Positions 1 through 10,699 of a stretch of DNA of 64,000 nucleotides are shown here, piece after piece (position 1 is the first letter of the stretch; every line of letters begins with the position of its first letter). This stretch comes from Symbiodinium sp. CCMP2592 (taxonomy: Eukaryota > Sar > Dinophyceae > Suessiales > Symbiodiniaceae): assembly GCA_905221615.1 (NCBI GenBank), contig CAJNDT010000946.1, positions 184,001 to 248,000 on the forward strand, in the 5' to 3' direction. The notes below the pieces were generated by a model. That model searched no databases. It saw only the letters and a program-made list of their open reading frames with translations, and was not told where the DNA came from. Made by a program: the position numbers and the translations under genes.

Positions 1-1377
1 AAAGTCCAGGATATTCCCCAGAGTCACATGGATTGCTACCAGAACACCCTGCTGTATGCCTGGTAAGGAGCCCGGGCAGAGTCGCAGGCGCTGCAGCAGT
101 TCCTGACAAGATGTCACCATCCCAGGGAACTGTTCGTCCTGGGCCTGCTGCATGAACACCCCCAGCGTTTTCCAGAAAGTCGCTGCTTCTGCCTGGACGT
201 CCTCGATCGCCGTGTCGTCGGTCTGGAGTGGCCACACGGCGTCTTGTTCTGGAGAAGTGTCGAGTTCCCCAATAGGATCGCCACCGTTGGCGACAACATA
301 GGCCACCGCCTGTAGCCAAGCGGTACGCCAGGACACTGGGCCATCGCCAACCCTCTCGCCGCCCCCGTCGGGTATCAGCTCCGCATCGTCCGAAAAGGTG
401 GTGGTAGATGGACGGCGGGTTGCATCTGGAGAGCGACCGGTGGCTTCCATGCACCATGGGCCCGCAGACAGGGTCGGAGCCGGGCCAACGAGGACATCGA
501 CGGTCTCCTCGCGGCGAGGGCTCTTGCTGGGACGATGAGGGACGGCCGCTCCTCCCCGTTTCCAGCGACGGTGCCGGACGAGGTCGCCTGCATCTGGAGC
601 AGCACCACCTAACATGGGTGTGCCACCATGTTCCCGCCCGCCGAAGCCTTGCAGCCCAAAAGCTCCAGTGTCTTGGCCTGCACCAGTGGAAAGAGCACCG
701 AAGGCGCTGCTGCCGCCGAGAACTGCAGGAGCCAAGCTCGGAGGGCCAGGGCTGAATCCAGGAGAGGGTGCCCCCATCTGCGAGACCCCGGAACCCAAAG
801 GAGCCGAGATCCCAGGCAGCACCATTTGGCTCTGTACCATGCTGAAAGCTCGGAGTGATGCAGCAATCCGAAGGATCTCGTTCGACTGGGCCTCCGGCCA
901 AATGGGCCCAAGCCGTTGAGAAGCCTGCGCGATCCGCTCTTCTGTAGTCGAAGACGGGAGGTCGGTCAGGTTCTGGCGCATTTCCTGGCAGGCCTGTATA
1001 AGGTCCTCGTCTACCTTCGCGCTCAGAGCTTGCACTCGTTGGACCAAACCGACAAGGTGTAGTCCAATGGCACTTGTCCACTCTGAAAGTGCCTTGCTGA
1101 GCTCGTCTTTGGCCTTGACGTCTCCCGCGATTCGCTTTGATAGTTTGTGGGATGCCGTCGCCGCCTTGGAGATCTGCTGTTCGACCGACATGTCGATGGC
1201 GACAGCTGCAGGGGACGACCACAGATCCTGCGTAGATCTGGCTGTAATTGCCTGAAGAGCCGTCATCATTGCTGCCGGCAACCCAAAATCTATGCGAGAA
1301 GCCTGTGCCGAGGCCTCCTGGCCTTTCCCTCTCCCCTTCGCCGAAGCCTTGGCATCCGGCTTCGCTTTCGGTGGCAT
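1..1377 (-). CDS. Partial 459-codon ORF, unknown; possible retroelement ORF1
   Basis: A minus-strand frame is open from a TGA at about 1584 to the left edge of the window without a stop, so its C-terminus is missing. The first in-frame ATG is at 1377. The protein begins basic (MPPKAKPDAKASAKGRGKG), continues with an Ala/Lys/Glu-rich, helix-prone part (about residues 35-150, including SKAATASHKLSKRIAGDVKA), then a Gly/Pro/Ser/Ala-rich linker (about 190-265) and a Lys/Arg stretch with KSPRREE near residue 300. The last 100 residues look globular. No domain is recognised. Basic N-terminus, coiled-coil-like part and low-complexity linker resemble ORF1 proteins of non-LTR retrotransposons, and the 12-21 kb element has an SRSPRR stretch in its ORF2; a host gene remains possible. 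High GC and uninterrupted frame make it convincing as coding sequence. Confidence 0.6.
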   Translation of the reverse strand, partial: MPPKAKPDAKASAKGRGKGQEASAQASRIDFGLPAAMMTALQAITARSTQDLWSSPAAVAIDMSVEQQISKAATASHKLSKRIAGDVKAKDELSKALSEWTSAIGLHLVGLVQRVQALSAKVDEDLIQACQEMRQNLTDLPSSTTEERIAQASQRLGPIWPEAQSNEILRIAASLRAFSMVQSQMVLPGISAPLGSGVSQMGAPSPGFSPGPPSLAPAVLGGSSAFGALSTGAGQDTGAFGLQGFGGREHGGTPMLGGAAPDAGDLVRHRRWKRGGAAVPHRPSKSPRREETVDVLVGPAPTLSAGPWCMEATGRSPDATRRPSTTTFSDDAELIPDGGGERVGDGPVSWRTAWLQAVAYVVANGGDPIGELDTSPEQDAVWPLQTDDTAIEDVQAEAATFWKTLGVFMQQAQDEQFPGMVTSCQELLQRLRLCPGSLPGIQQGVLVAIHVTLGNILDF

Positions 1378-1850
1378 AGTCCCGTGGTGGTGGGCAAGCA
1401 GGCGCAACTCTGCGCGGGTCGCTCGCCCTTGCTTGGCTTTCTTCCGCAGCTTGCGGCGCTGTCGCCGCTCTCGCCTGTGCCACGAAGGACTCGCTGTCCT
1501 CGTGGCAAAGAGGGGGGCCGAGATCGGCCCTCGCACTATCCTCAGATGGAGGAACTCCTCCGATCCACAGCAGACCACACCCAATCAGAAAAAGAGGAAG
1601 AATAGGTGTGTAACGGCCTCCGCCGCTCATATGAAAGGCCAACAGCCTATTTAAAGGCAGTGTTGGGCAAATGCCAACGCGGACGGCCGAGGCAGCGTAC
1701 GCGAGGGCAGAAAAGACGTGGAGCCGCCTCCACGTGGCACCGCTTCGGGTGCAAGAAGCTGCCCTCCAGGCAGGCTTCGGCGCTCAACGGCTGCGGTTGA
1801 GCTGGGGTCGGGAAAGGCTGGGCAAAAAGAAGCTTGGGCCGCGACGCCTA
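1378..1850 (-). other. GC-rich leader upstream of the left-edge ORF
   Basis: The ORF frame stays open to about 1584 but has no further ATG. The GC-rich composition continues to about 1850, where it gives way abruptly to CCCTAAA-type repeats. This may be the 5' untranslated part of the same unit. No promoter motif can be recognised; dinoflagellate promoters lack a usable consensus. Confidence 0.3.
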
Positions 1851-1854
1851 ATCC

Positions 1855-1925
1855 TTAAACCCCTAAATCCCTAAACCCTATATAAACCCCTAAACCCTAA
1901 ACCTCTAAATCCCTTAACCTCTCTC
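1855..1925. repeat. Short interstitial CCCTAAA tract
   Basis: About eight degenerate CCCTAAA/CCCCTAAA units. It marks the sharp drop in GC next to the left-edge ORF. Followed by a (GCA)6 run near 1995-2012. Confidence 0.8.
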
Positions 1926-2181
1926 ATCAGGTGGATACCTGCACTGATTTCGCCTGCGGCCCGGGATGCAAGAAGATGCCTTGGGAGCCGAAGCAGCAGC
2001 AGCAGCAGCAGCCGTGGATCTTCGCCTAGGAGAGGGCTTTAGGATTTAGGGTCCACGTTTTTTTTCGGTTACGGCTTAGTAGTTTTGAGATCAGTGTCCC
2101 TGAGTGTCCATATATACGATCAGTAAAGACCATCCTGTCATTGACTTTTTTGGGGACCGATATTTCCTATAATAGTAGTAT

Positions 2182-2559
2182 ATGTGGACCCTCTCGTCTG
2201 CGGGGCTTCTGAAGGGTCCGGACCTCACTGCGAGGAGTCTTCGCGGCGAGCAGCACGCCTTCCCGCCAAAGTCAACTGATGTTCATGCACAGATGTTCTT
2301 GGAGGCGCCATGGCAAGTGGCGACATCGCCGATTCCGGATCCATGCACCCTTTGGGATGCCGGGTATGATCTTGTTGCTTCGCGCATGGTCCTTTGCAGT
2401 CCTGGTGTTGGGACGGAAGCTCATGACGCAAGATCCAAGGGCTTTTTGTGTCCACCGATCCAGACCGTATTCATACCCAGTGCCGCACAGCTGAAAAATG
2501 TGCGCCTGCAAAGCTGTAGAGACGCTGCAAATGCTCTTCATCATCAACTCAGGCCTTAA
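2182..2559 (+). CDS. Weak 125-codon ORF, unknown
   Basis: An ATG-to-TAA frame in a GC-richer island (GLLKGPDLTARSLRGEQ near the N-terminus). No domain or motif is recognised, and frames of this length are expected by chance in 64 kb. It might instead hold exon pieces. Low confidence. Confidence 0.15.
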   Translation: MWTLSSAGLLKGPDLTARSLRGEQHAFPPKSTDVHAQMFLEAPWQVATSPIPDPCTLWDAGYDLVASRMVLCSPGVGTEAHDARSKGFLCPPIQTVFIPSAAQLKNVRLQSCRDAANALHHQLRP

Positions 2560-3265
2560 AGCCTGAACCGAATATGGGCCTAAATAGTTATCAATACTAC
2601 TTTTTTTTTGGGGGGGTGGGCCCCTTATTATGAGTATGAAATTCTGGGCCCCAGAACCCTATTCGAATTATTAAGGCCCCTGTATTACACCGTTGGTCAA
2701 GTTGCATCAAAGCAAGGGGTCAGGATGCCGAAATGTTGGAATCTCACTGTCTTATAAGCACGTGCCCGAGAATATTGGATGGTTCTTGTCTACGTACATC
2801 CATAGACACCTACACGGAAGGACCCAAAACTTGAAAGGTCTACAGCCTAAACCCCTCCACCCTCACGCCCCCAATAAAACCCTGCAGCCTAGGACCCGAA
2901 GCTTTGAAACCCCTGATGTTCGGCATCCCAAAGCCTCATGGCTTAGAAGCTTCCCCCACCCTGTAATAGTGGTATAATAGGAATATAATGGGGCCCTAAT
3001 ATAATCCTATATAATCCTTATGGTGACTATTACAGGGTGGGGGCCCCTTCTAACTCATCGCCCAAATTTCAATCCGAAGTTGAAGAAGGATGATTAATGT
3101 CGGTATTCCCGAAAGTTGACTTGTGGAGGATACAGGCCGTATGCTATACTTTATGTATCCTGTGCCCATGGCCCCATGTGTCCTGAAGCCTAAACCAAAC
3201 TCTAAACCCTAAGCCCTAGACGCCTTACAACCTAAACTGTCATTGCGAGCATGTCTCTGAGTACA

Positions 3266-3374
3266 AACATGGGTAGTTCTCTAGATTTGGGCTCTTTGAG
3301 GGGGTTTATAGGGTCCTTATCATGCGGGTGCCGGTTCCTGAAAAGCGACGCTGATCTAGAGAACTACCCATGTT
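3266..3374. mobile_element. Palindromic MITE-like element, family G
   Basis: Perfect 21-bp inverted termini (left arm AACATGGGTAGTTCTCTAGA plus T) enclose about 67 bp. Non-coding. The AGTTC termini resemble elements at 3523-3606 and 30983-31060. Confidence 0.75.
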
Positions 3375-3522
3375 GTAAACAGCGTGTGGCACATATACAG
3401 GGTTTCCGAGTGGGCCAGCGGTGACTCCCCAAAAGCCTGCATCCTAAACCCCTAAAGCCTTTCGTAAGCCACAAACCCTGAGCCCTCAAACTTAGAAGCC
3501 CCTAGCCCCTACCCAGAGGCTT

Positions 3523-3606
3523 CATAGTAGTTCTTTTTTGGGATTACCTTAGGATTCTATATATATATATATATATATATGAACCCCTAAAAGGAACTAC
3601 TATGGA
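3523..3606. mobile_element. Palindromic MITE-like element, family G
   Basis: Inverted arms CATAGTAGTTC...GAACTACTATGG, with a (TA)11 microsatellite (3558-3580) grown in the loop. Same arm type as 30983-31060. Confidence 0.65.
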
Positions 3607-4199
3607 GCTTTAGGGTAAAGCCATCTACAGCCCCGCTCCCGGAGCCCACCTACCGTTTCTGACACAGATCCAGAAGTCTCCTGCCCAGCATCGCCCCTTT
3701 AGGGCCTTAGGGTACTCTGAGGCCCTGAAACAGAGGCCCTTGAAAAGCCACCGAAGAGAAAGAGCCCTCAGTGGTTCAGGGGTTTGGGGGTTTTGGGTCA
3801 GCCAGCCCTGCACCCTAAAAACCCTAAACTTTAAAGCCTTGAGCACCAAAAAAACCCGAGCCCTAAACCTGTTGTTTGGGAGGCTTTCCCTGAAAGCGGG
3901 CCTAGTCACCCTGCTCGGCACAGTCCTGACCGTGGCAGGCAGGAGGGCGAGGGTGGTGTAATGTTGATCAGGGTTTACAAGTGTTTCCATACAGGAGCCT
4001 CTGAATTTCGTGCTCTTGTTCCGTAGTTATGCCTTTGCAATACCCCAAATATAAGTCCCAAGGGGTGTTTGTGACTTCTCCCGTTTTGTTTCTACGCACA
4101 AAAGCTCATGATGACAGCTTCAGAAAGTATGGGCCCTACTACAACGACTCGAAGAAAGCTTGGGGGCAGAAGAGAGTATGGATCGGCCGAGGAACCCTA

Positions 4200-4310
4200 C
4201 AATCACTCCGACCCTAAACCCATAACCCTAAACCCTAAACCCAAACCCTAAAGCCATGAACCCTAAACCCTAGGCCCTAAACCCTACACCCATAAACCCT
4301 AACCCTAAAT
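4200..4310. repeat. Interstitial CCCTAAA tract
   Basis: About a dozen degenerate CCCTAAA units, immediately left of a family A palindrome. Confidence 0.8.
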
Positions 4311-4338
4311 GGCCCGTAGGCTAAACAAGCATTCCCCT

Positions 4339-4443
4339 AGGGCCCATGTACCCGACAAAGTATTATTTTGGCCTGAACGTCGTAGTCCCTATATAGGTAC
4401 TTTAGGGCCAAAGTATCTACGATATTTGGGTGCATGGACCCTT
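4339..4443. mobile_element. MITE-like element, family A, diverged
   Basis: Family A is defined by AGGGTCCATGTACCCATATA at one end and its inverse at the other, with an inner TTAGGCC/GGCCTAA pair. This copy keeps the right end (TGCATGGACCCTTA) and a changed left end. Confidence 0.65.
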
Positions 4444-4640
4444 ACTTAGACGATTTGGTATGACGATAACACATACTGTAGTGGTACAGCTGCAAGATGA
4501 GAAGCACAACCACTCATGACAGCAGAAAATCGACGTTCACGAGAATGACACTTGCGACGTGTTTTCGTGTTGTTACGCATCCACGACATTCATACATGAC
4601 TCATGACACACCAAGTAAATATACAATCATGAGAGAACAG

Positions 4641-4655
4641 ATTGTTGTTGTTGTT

Positions 4656-4700
<45 letters not shown>

Positions 4701-5150
4701 CCAGGAACACCAGTCGGAGTAGCCGTAGCAGCAGCAGTAGCGGCAGCAGTAGCAGTTGCAGTAAAAGTAGTAGCAGTAGCAGCAGGTGCAGGAGCAGCAG
4801 GTGCAGGAGCAGCAGGAGCAGGAGCAGTAGGAGCAGCAGTAGCAGAGCAGTAGCAGTTGCAGGAGCAGGAGCAGGAGCAGCAGGAGCAGGAGCAAGAGTA
4901 GGAGCAGTAGCAGCAGTAGCAGCAGTAGCAGCAGTAGCAGCAGTAGCAGCAGTAGCAGTAGCAGCCGTGGCCGGATCAGAAACGGCAGCAGCAGCAGTCG
5001 CCGTGCCGTTGCAGCCGTTGTCGCAGTCACAGTCGTAGTCGTAGCCGTCGTATTGATTTAGTCGTAGTAGTAGCCGTAGCAATGGCCATCGTAGTAGTCG
5101 CACCTGCAGTCAGAGCAGCTGCAGCACCAGCAGCAGTAGCAGAAGTGCCA
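4641..5150. repeat. GCA/GTA triplet block
   Basis: Starts with about 14 pure GCA units near 4656-4699 and continues for 500 bp as interrupted GCA, GTA, GGA and GTC triplets. All three minus frames and two plus frames stay open through parts of it, giving poly-Leu, poly-Ala or poly-Cys strings; this is a by-product of the triplet period and not evidence for a gene. Confidence 0.9.
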
Positions 5151-5159
5151 GAAGTTCGA

Positions 5160-7217
5160 GTACATAGGAAAAGGATAAGGACATGAGTTTTTAGCTAGTT
5201 TCAGTAGGAATATAGTGATCGCAGCAATAGCAGCAGGAACCACCCGGGCTCTGGAGTAACAGTCTCGAATTATCATTTTGTTCCTGAAGGAACCATTATG
5301 AAAAGCAAATGTCTACACTATACACTTGTTTCTCCCTGGTTACTCAAAGCCCAGCCACGGCACCAGGTGTCTCATGCCTTTCACGCACATCGGTTCCCGC
5401 AGACAGCTCGATGACCAGCCTGTCGCTGAGCTGTTCCACGAGTTTTCCTTAGCAGGAAATCTTAGGATCGCAAGGTCCTGATAAGTTCGTGGTATGTGAG
5501 GTCTAGCGCAGGATTGCTGTAAGCGCACTATAATATTTGATGATTACTATCAGCGCACTCTGAGGATTACTATCAGGGCAGTTCGGCTGGATGTGGCCCG
5601 GCAACTTAGAGCACCCAACCGTCAGCTGAGCTCTAAACCGTAACCGAAGCCATAATTCTCTGAGCTGTATAGTTCCGAAGCGGTATTCTCCGAAACCTGC
5701 TCACCAGCCAGCCGCTTTTGCTCGAGCAAGAGGCTTTTGCAGACTGCTCGTCCGTTTCCCCATCGACAATGAGAGACTTGTCTCAGAAGCTTCTGGCTCA
5801 AGTTCCGATAGCCATCTCGGGCCGATCTTGCCATGAAATCCCGACGTAGACCCGGGAAGGGATCTGCAAGCTATCAGGTCAAACGTTGGAGCCATCCCAT
5901 CGAGGGGACTGAACAAACATAACTTTTGAAAGCGACGACCCTGTAGGTCTATGCTTTGGCAACTTAGAATCAATAAGTCTTTACCAAGCAACCCAGCCCG
6001 GCATTGAACACGAAATATACCACATAGTAACGCTGGACATCTTGCCATGCGAACACATGCTCTGATCTGCAACCAGTGAGGCCCGGATGGGGTTTGACAG
6101 GGCTGCTGCACTGTCGCTTTCCTCGACACTGGACCCTTCGCGCATACGACGAACATCAGGTCTAGTCTAGCTGTCAAGCATGTCACAAGTCAAGTAAAGC
6201 GAAGCTGAAGCGCCCCAAGCTGTAGGGGCCCAAGCTAAACATCCGACAGCCCGAACTGCTGACAACATACTGCAAAGCTAGACCCCAAATTCGAGAACAC
6301 TGACCTGCTGTCTCCCAATCCATTGCACATCTTGTTCTGCTTGGAAGGGCAGGGGACTTAGTAAGTCGTTTATAAGTAGTGTTATAATTGGGGTAACTCC
6401 ATTTGGGGTACTTATAACTCTGCTTATAACCTACTTGCTAAGTCCCCTGCCCCTCCAAGTGGGTTCTCTGCTCCGAAATTTGCTGACCTCGCCTAGGGGC
6501 CCTAAACCCTAAACCTACCCTAAACCTCACAACTTGAAAACCTAACTCCTTTTCTCAAGAAATCAGCTTCCAACAGCAGCATAGAAGATTTTGTAGAACC
6601 TCTTTCCATCGTCCCCCTCTGAGGCCAAAGTGTACAATGTATACATACATGGACCCTTTATGGCAACTTTTCTATGGTTGTGGGACCACAGATCACAATT
6701 GCAGGAGACGGATTTAGCACTAGGTGAGAAGTTGGATTCTGGTTTAATCTAACTCCGCGCACTAGATGATGTTCCTTGTCAGACTTTGTCAACAACCACT
6801 AAACCCTAAGATCTTCAGAGCCTAAACCCCCAAAACCTCAAGCCCTCTAGTCTAGAATCCTATTTCTGATCCTGCAAGTATAGTTTGGGGAAGCCCTAAA
6901 CCCTGAACACTCCCCTAAACCCTCAACCCTGGAACCCCAAATAACCCTAAGCTCTAGAACCCTAAAACCCCAAGGCTTAAAACTCTAAACCCTAAGCCCT
7001 GAAAATCTTTGAGCCGCTTTGGGAGACCTTCAGGCAGATCGAAAAGAGACCTTGTTTGAAAGAAAGCAAACAAAGCAAGCCCCTGAACCCTGAACCCTGA
7101 ACCCTAAAACCCTAAAGCCCTAAACCCTAAGCGCCCCAAGCCCTATAAGCCCCTCATAAACCCTAATGCCTTAAAGCCCTAAGGCCCTTTTCCCTAAAGC
7201 TCTAAACCCTGCGCCAG
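5160..7217. other. Non-coding stretch with dispersed repeats
   Basis: No exon with convincing splice sites. It contains the family D element at 6340-6459 and many single CCCTAAA motifs from 6490 to 7210. A 161-codon minus frame (5701-6186) has no recognisable domain and is within chance expectation. Confidence 0.5.
6340..6459. mobile_element. MITE-like element, family D
   Basis: Ends are CTTGGAAGGGCAGGGGACTT and the inverse AAGTCCCCTGCCCCTCCAAG, with inner ATAAGTA/TACTTAT motifs. Six other family D copies occur in the window; 58607-58738 is the closest. Confidence 0.8.
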
Positions 7218-7265
7218 GCCATGGGCGAGGAATCTCTGTCGGCGGTTGCCAATCCCATCTTCAAG
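7218..7265 (+). CDS. Exon candidate, unknown protein (16 aa)
   Basis: Follows CCTGCGCCAG and codes AMGEESLSAVANPIFK in phase 0. It is followed by GCTGAC, a GC donor of the kind seen in the J-domain gene. A family A palindrome begins about 10 bp after the donor. No neighbouring exon can be joined with confidence. Confidence 0.4.
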
Positions 7266-7274
7266 GCTGACAGC

Positions 7275-7378
7275 CCTAAGAATCCATGTACCCATATAGT
7301 AGGTACTTCGGCCTTAAAGGGGTCCCTATATGGGTACTTTAAGGCCTAAGTATCTACTATATGGGTACATGGAGCCTT
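7275..7378. mobile_element. MITE-like element, family A
   Basis: Inverted arms ATCCATGTACCCATATAGTA and TACTATATGGGTACATGGAG enclose TTCGGCCTTAAA and TTAAGGCCTAAG. Lies directly downstream of the exon candidate at 7218-7265. Confidence 0.85.
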
Positions 7379-8170
7379 TGGGAAAGGGATGTTCAAGGGA
7401 GGATTTAGGGTTCAGGAGTTTAGGAGTTTAGGATGGGTTTAAGGTTTCATGAGGGGGTTTTGGGGGGTGGTATAGGACTTTATGCAGGATCTTGGTTTAC
7501 AGTGTCGTGAAAGGGATTTGGGTGTGCATTGGGCTTTTTTCGCTGGTTTTATGCACGGGGTTTGGGGCGTTGAGGGTTGGTTGAATGGTGCTGCTTTTGT
7601 TGACGGTGTTTTATAAGGGGTTTGGTTGCACATAGCTTTGGTTTGGGTAGGTATCTTGGTGAGTGCATCGCTGCTCAAGAACAGCTCTGAGTGTACGTTC
7701 GGGGACCTGGGGCATAGCCAAACCCTTAACCCTCCGCCTGAACCCTTGTCAATTTACACGCGCCCCCACAGCTACATCAGTGCGACAAGTCCTCTGCCCT
7801 GCGTCATAGGGGTGTTAAAGGCTCCAAAGTAGCCACAAACTTGATACCTGCATATAGGATAGTAGTTAAGTAGAATAGTAGTTTGAGGGTGCATGTGATG
7901 ATCAGGTATAAAGCCGCAACCCTCCGCACACTAGCATCCAGACCCCTGAACCCTAAGCCCTGCATCGTAAGCCCTAAACCCTAATTGCAGTTCGGGCATA
8001 GTGTGGCTCTGGCAGTTCATCTTTGTCCAAACCGTGGTCCAAACCCATTTCAAATCCAAGCCCGACCACGGCAGCACAGCGGTACTTCAGGGGTCTTAAT
8101 AGTTAGAGTAGCATTGAGTAGCATTGTAGAGTATATTATACGATTGTAACAATGAGGAACCCCGAGACCG

Positions 8171-8287
8171 TATTGATACTGTTGATGATATAAATCCTGC
8201 ATGACCCATAATAAGGAATATACCATAATTCCCATAGTCTAGGGTCATTAAGGTAATGCAGGATTTATATCATCAACCGTATCAATA
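8171..8287. mobile_element. MITE-like element, family F
   Basis: The long inverted arms (about 32 bp) run TATTGATACTGTTGATGATA onward and back to TATCATCAACCGTATCAATA, differing at one base. The interior CCATAATAAGGAATATACCA is shared with 34181-34273 and 48233-48325. Confidence 0.85.
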
Positions 8288-8655
8288 AACTTCGAGGAGG
8301 TCCCTGAAGGGAACTCACGCACAAACTTAGCCCCCCCAAACTGCCCGGTACCCGAAACCTTTGAGTTACCTCCAACCTGGGGGCACCAAACGACCCTTAT
8401 GAGTGGGGCCCGATACCCTCATACTATTGCCGAACCCTAAACTTCCCGCCCGAAACCCTATTGTGGTAATTGAACCTTGAGCAACTTGAGCCCTTTTATC
8501 GAAACATGTCGCGCCGCCGGTAAGTGTCAGGCAATCGAGTCGAACCTGGGCCATGCCCAGAACACGACGCTAGCACCGACAGTGCCTCCAGAGGTACCAG
8601 GGTGCACATACCTTAGGGCTCGTTTCAGGGTGCCGCAAGCTCGGGGTTAGGGTAT

Positions 8656-8750
8656 AAGGGTCCATCTAAGTATATACTTAGGCCTTACAGTGCATATACA
8701 GGAAGCCCTTCAATGCCTAAGTACAAACTATGCAGGTACATGGAGCCTTA
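8656..8750. mobile_element. MITE-like element, family A, diverged
   Basis: Left end AAGGGTCCATCTAAGTATAT, right end GGTACATGGAGCCTTA; inner TTAGGCC retained. Confidence 0.6.
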
Positions 8751-10231
8751 TACGCTAAACTCTTATGGTACCCTTGTAACAGAACCCTTAAAGGGCACGT
8801 CTGATGCCAAACCTTGAATCCCAAGCATTTGCATCATTTGTCCCAGCCACTTAAGGGCGTTCAATCGTTCAATAACCCCGTTAAGGCGGAAGGCCCACGG
8901 CACTAAACCCCACCTGAGTAAACCAATGCACCTTCGAATGTGGGTCATGATCCCGAAAGATGTTGGTACAGTCACCTTGTTGACGGTACCTTGGCTACTC
9001 CAGGTACACCTAGCCCAAGTCTACATTGTTGTCACGACTATGTATGTAATCGTCATGCTGTTCCCGGCTGTATGCGTTCGCAGTTTCTGTAGCTGTTACA
9101 GACCAGAAACCTCAATCCCTACATTCAAACCGACAGCATATTACATCAACCGATCCTACCCGTTCAGGGTCCGAACAAACACCTTACAATTAATGTCGAG
9201 TGAAAGGGAGCCCGCAAAATAGTAGGTCACGCTTGGTTCGGGTGCACTCCAGCCCAACACGCAAAGACTGGCATTTGGCCTGCAGATCCACACGAACTTC
9301 AAATTTCCAACGATTCCATATGGAGCCCTGCACCCAGAAAGGATCACCTTGTTATAGGTTTTCAGGAATCAATTAGGGTTCAGGGTGTCGGGCTGCAGGA
9401 ATGTTGGGGTTAGGGTTAGGGGGTGTCTAGCTCTTACACGAAGATGGTCTTGCAGTTTGCTACCTACCTGAAGGTTCATTGAACTTGAGTGGTAAGTAGA
9501 GATCTCATGGGTCCTAGGAGGTTTCGTAGGTTTATTGACTTGGTTGGTGTTTAGATCAATAGAGGTCCAAGGAGTGTCAAAACAAAATCGAGAGGTCTGC
9601 TTGACATGCAAGAGTAGTCGTGAAGGATGATGCTTGTTTGCCTGCCGCTGCGCTCTTGACGACTTCTGCAGCAGGCTTGTGTGTTTGCTTCGTTCTTGAA
9701 GTGGGGATTATGGACCCGGAACATAACAGTGGTCATGGTCACCGACCATCCGTGGCAACTTCTCACGATGAATGCACCCTAAACACAAACACCCCAACAC
9801 CTTACAAATTCTTGCCCCCAGGCCCTCACAGCCCAAACCATAAGCCCATACCCGCAAAGCTCCGAATTAACTAACGAGCTGAAACGACTCACCGCATGCT
9901 TTCAGCAAAGTCAGGGCCGAAAGCTCATCATGCCTCAGGTCCCTTTGCAGGGGCCTGAAAACTTTGTTTGGTATTCCTACTGAGTTTAGGATCGGGGTTC
10001 CCCGAACACGAATATCCCCAACACCTTGCTCGAATTCTTCCGAGCCCTGCATTTAGCCCTAGACTACCGGCCCGAAGCCCTTCGCCACATATAATTACAC
10101 CACAGATAGCCGGTGAGGCTGAGACCACCATCATTCCAGTGGCGATTCCGGTATTCAGGCACGGCTGCTGTTAAGCCTTAAACCTCACACCCTGAGCCCT
10201 CAACCCTTAAACCCTACACCCTGAAGCTTAG

Positions 10232-10277
10232 GCGGTGCAAGCCGCGGCAGTGCGCGAAGCCTCCCTGCGTCCTCCAG
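10232..10277 (+). CDS. Exon candidate, unknown protein (15 aa)
   Basis: GC-rich island after AAGCTTAG coding AVQAAAVREASLRPP and ending before GATCCC, a possible GA donor. Helix-prone composition. No partner exon identified. Confidence 0.3.
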
Positions 10278-10489
10278 GATCCCTCAGTTAAGATATTCTG
10301 CGCCTATGTTTGGCGATGGGACCCCCAAGCGCCTCGCAACTCCAGTCAAGCGAGACACGAATAGCAGCAGAGGGCCTCTCTGTGGTCAGAACTAGATTAA
10401 CTAGATCGGCTGCAAGCCCGGGAGGCCGGGGTGACGGGGTGATGAAGCAGTCAACAGCAGTGAGCCATCATCCCAATGGTCATCAAAGC

Positions 10490-10670
10490 ATGGCGCAGGC
10501 GACCCAAGCAGAGGTGCAGGGACAACTCAGAGCGGGGCTCAAGCAGCAGGTGCTGTCAAGATTTCGAGACGAGACTTCCAGCTAGCGAGCAGAACATCGC
10601 TTTCGAGGAGAACATGAAATTCCAGGAGAGCTTGAAGCAGACTCCTGTTCCGCGTTTGTTGCAAATACCT
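10490..10670 (+). CDS. Exon-like segment with a frame break, unknown
   Basis: Two adjacent frames look coding: one with MAQATQAEVQGQLRAGLKQQ, then after a TAG near 10584 another with SEQNIAFEENMKFQESLKQT. Both are Gln/Glu/Lys-rich as in a helical or coiled-coil protein. Either two exons with an unseen small intron or a decayed copy with a frameshift. Confidence 0.3.
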
Positions 10671-10699
10671 TTGAGTTCCTACCCTTTTACCCCGTATCC

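Larger units (their letters stand above)
2560..4338. other. Repeat-rich non-coding stretch
   Basis: No convincing exon. It holds dispersed CCCTAAA motifs, two palindromic elements (3266-3374 and 3523-3606, listed separately) and a pair of inverted segments near 2960-3045 containing the telomere-unrelated motif CACCCTGTAATAGT. Confidence 0.5.
7379..10231. other. Non-coding stretch with two palindromic elements
   Basis: No convincing exon. Contains family F (8171-8287) and family A (8656-8750) elements and single CCCTAAA/TTTAGGG motifs. Several frames of 60-100 codons have no coding signature. Confidence 0.45.

Noticed and set aside
4497-5103. Long frames with poly-Ala, poly-Leu or poly-Cys
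   Set aside because: They are by-products of the GCA/GTA triplet tract, which leaves several frames open on both strands at once.
5701-6186. 161-codon minus frame
   Set aside because: Within chance expectation, overlapped by other open frames, no recognisable motif.
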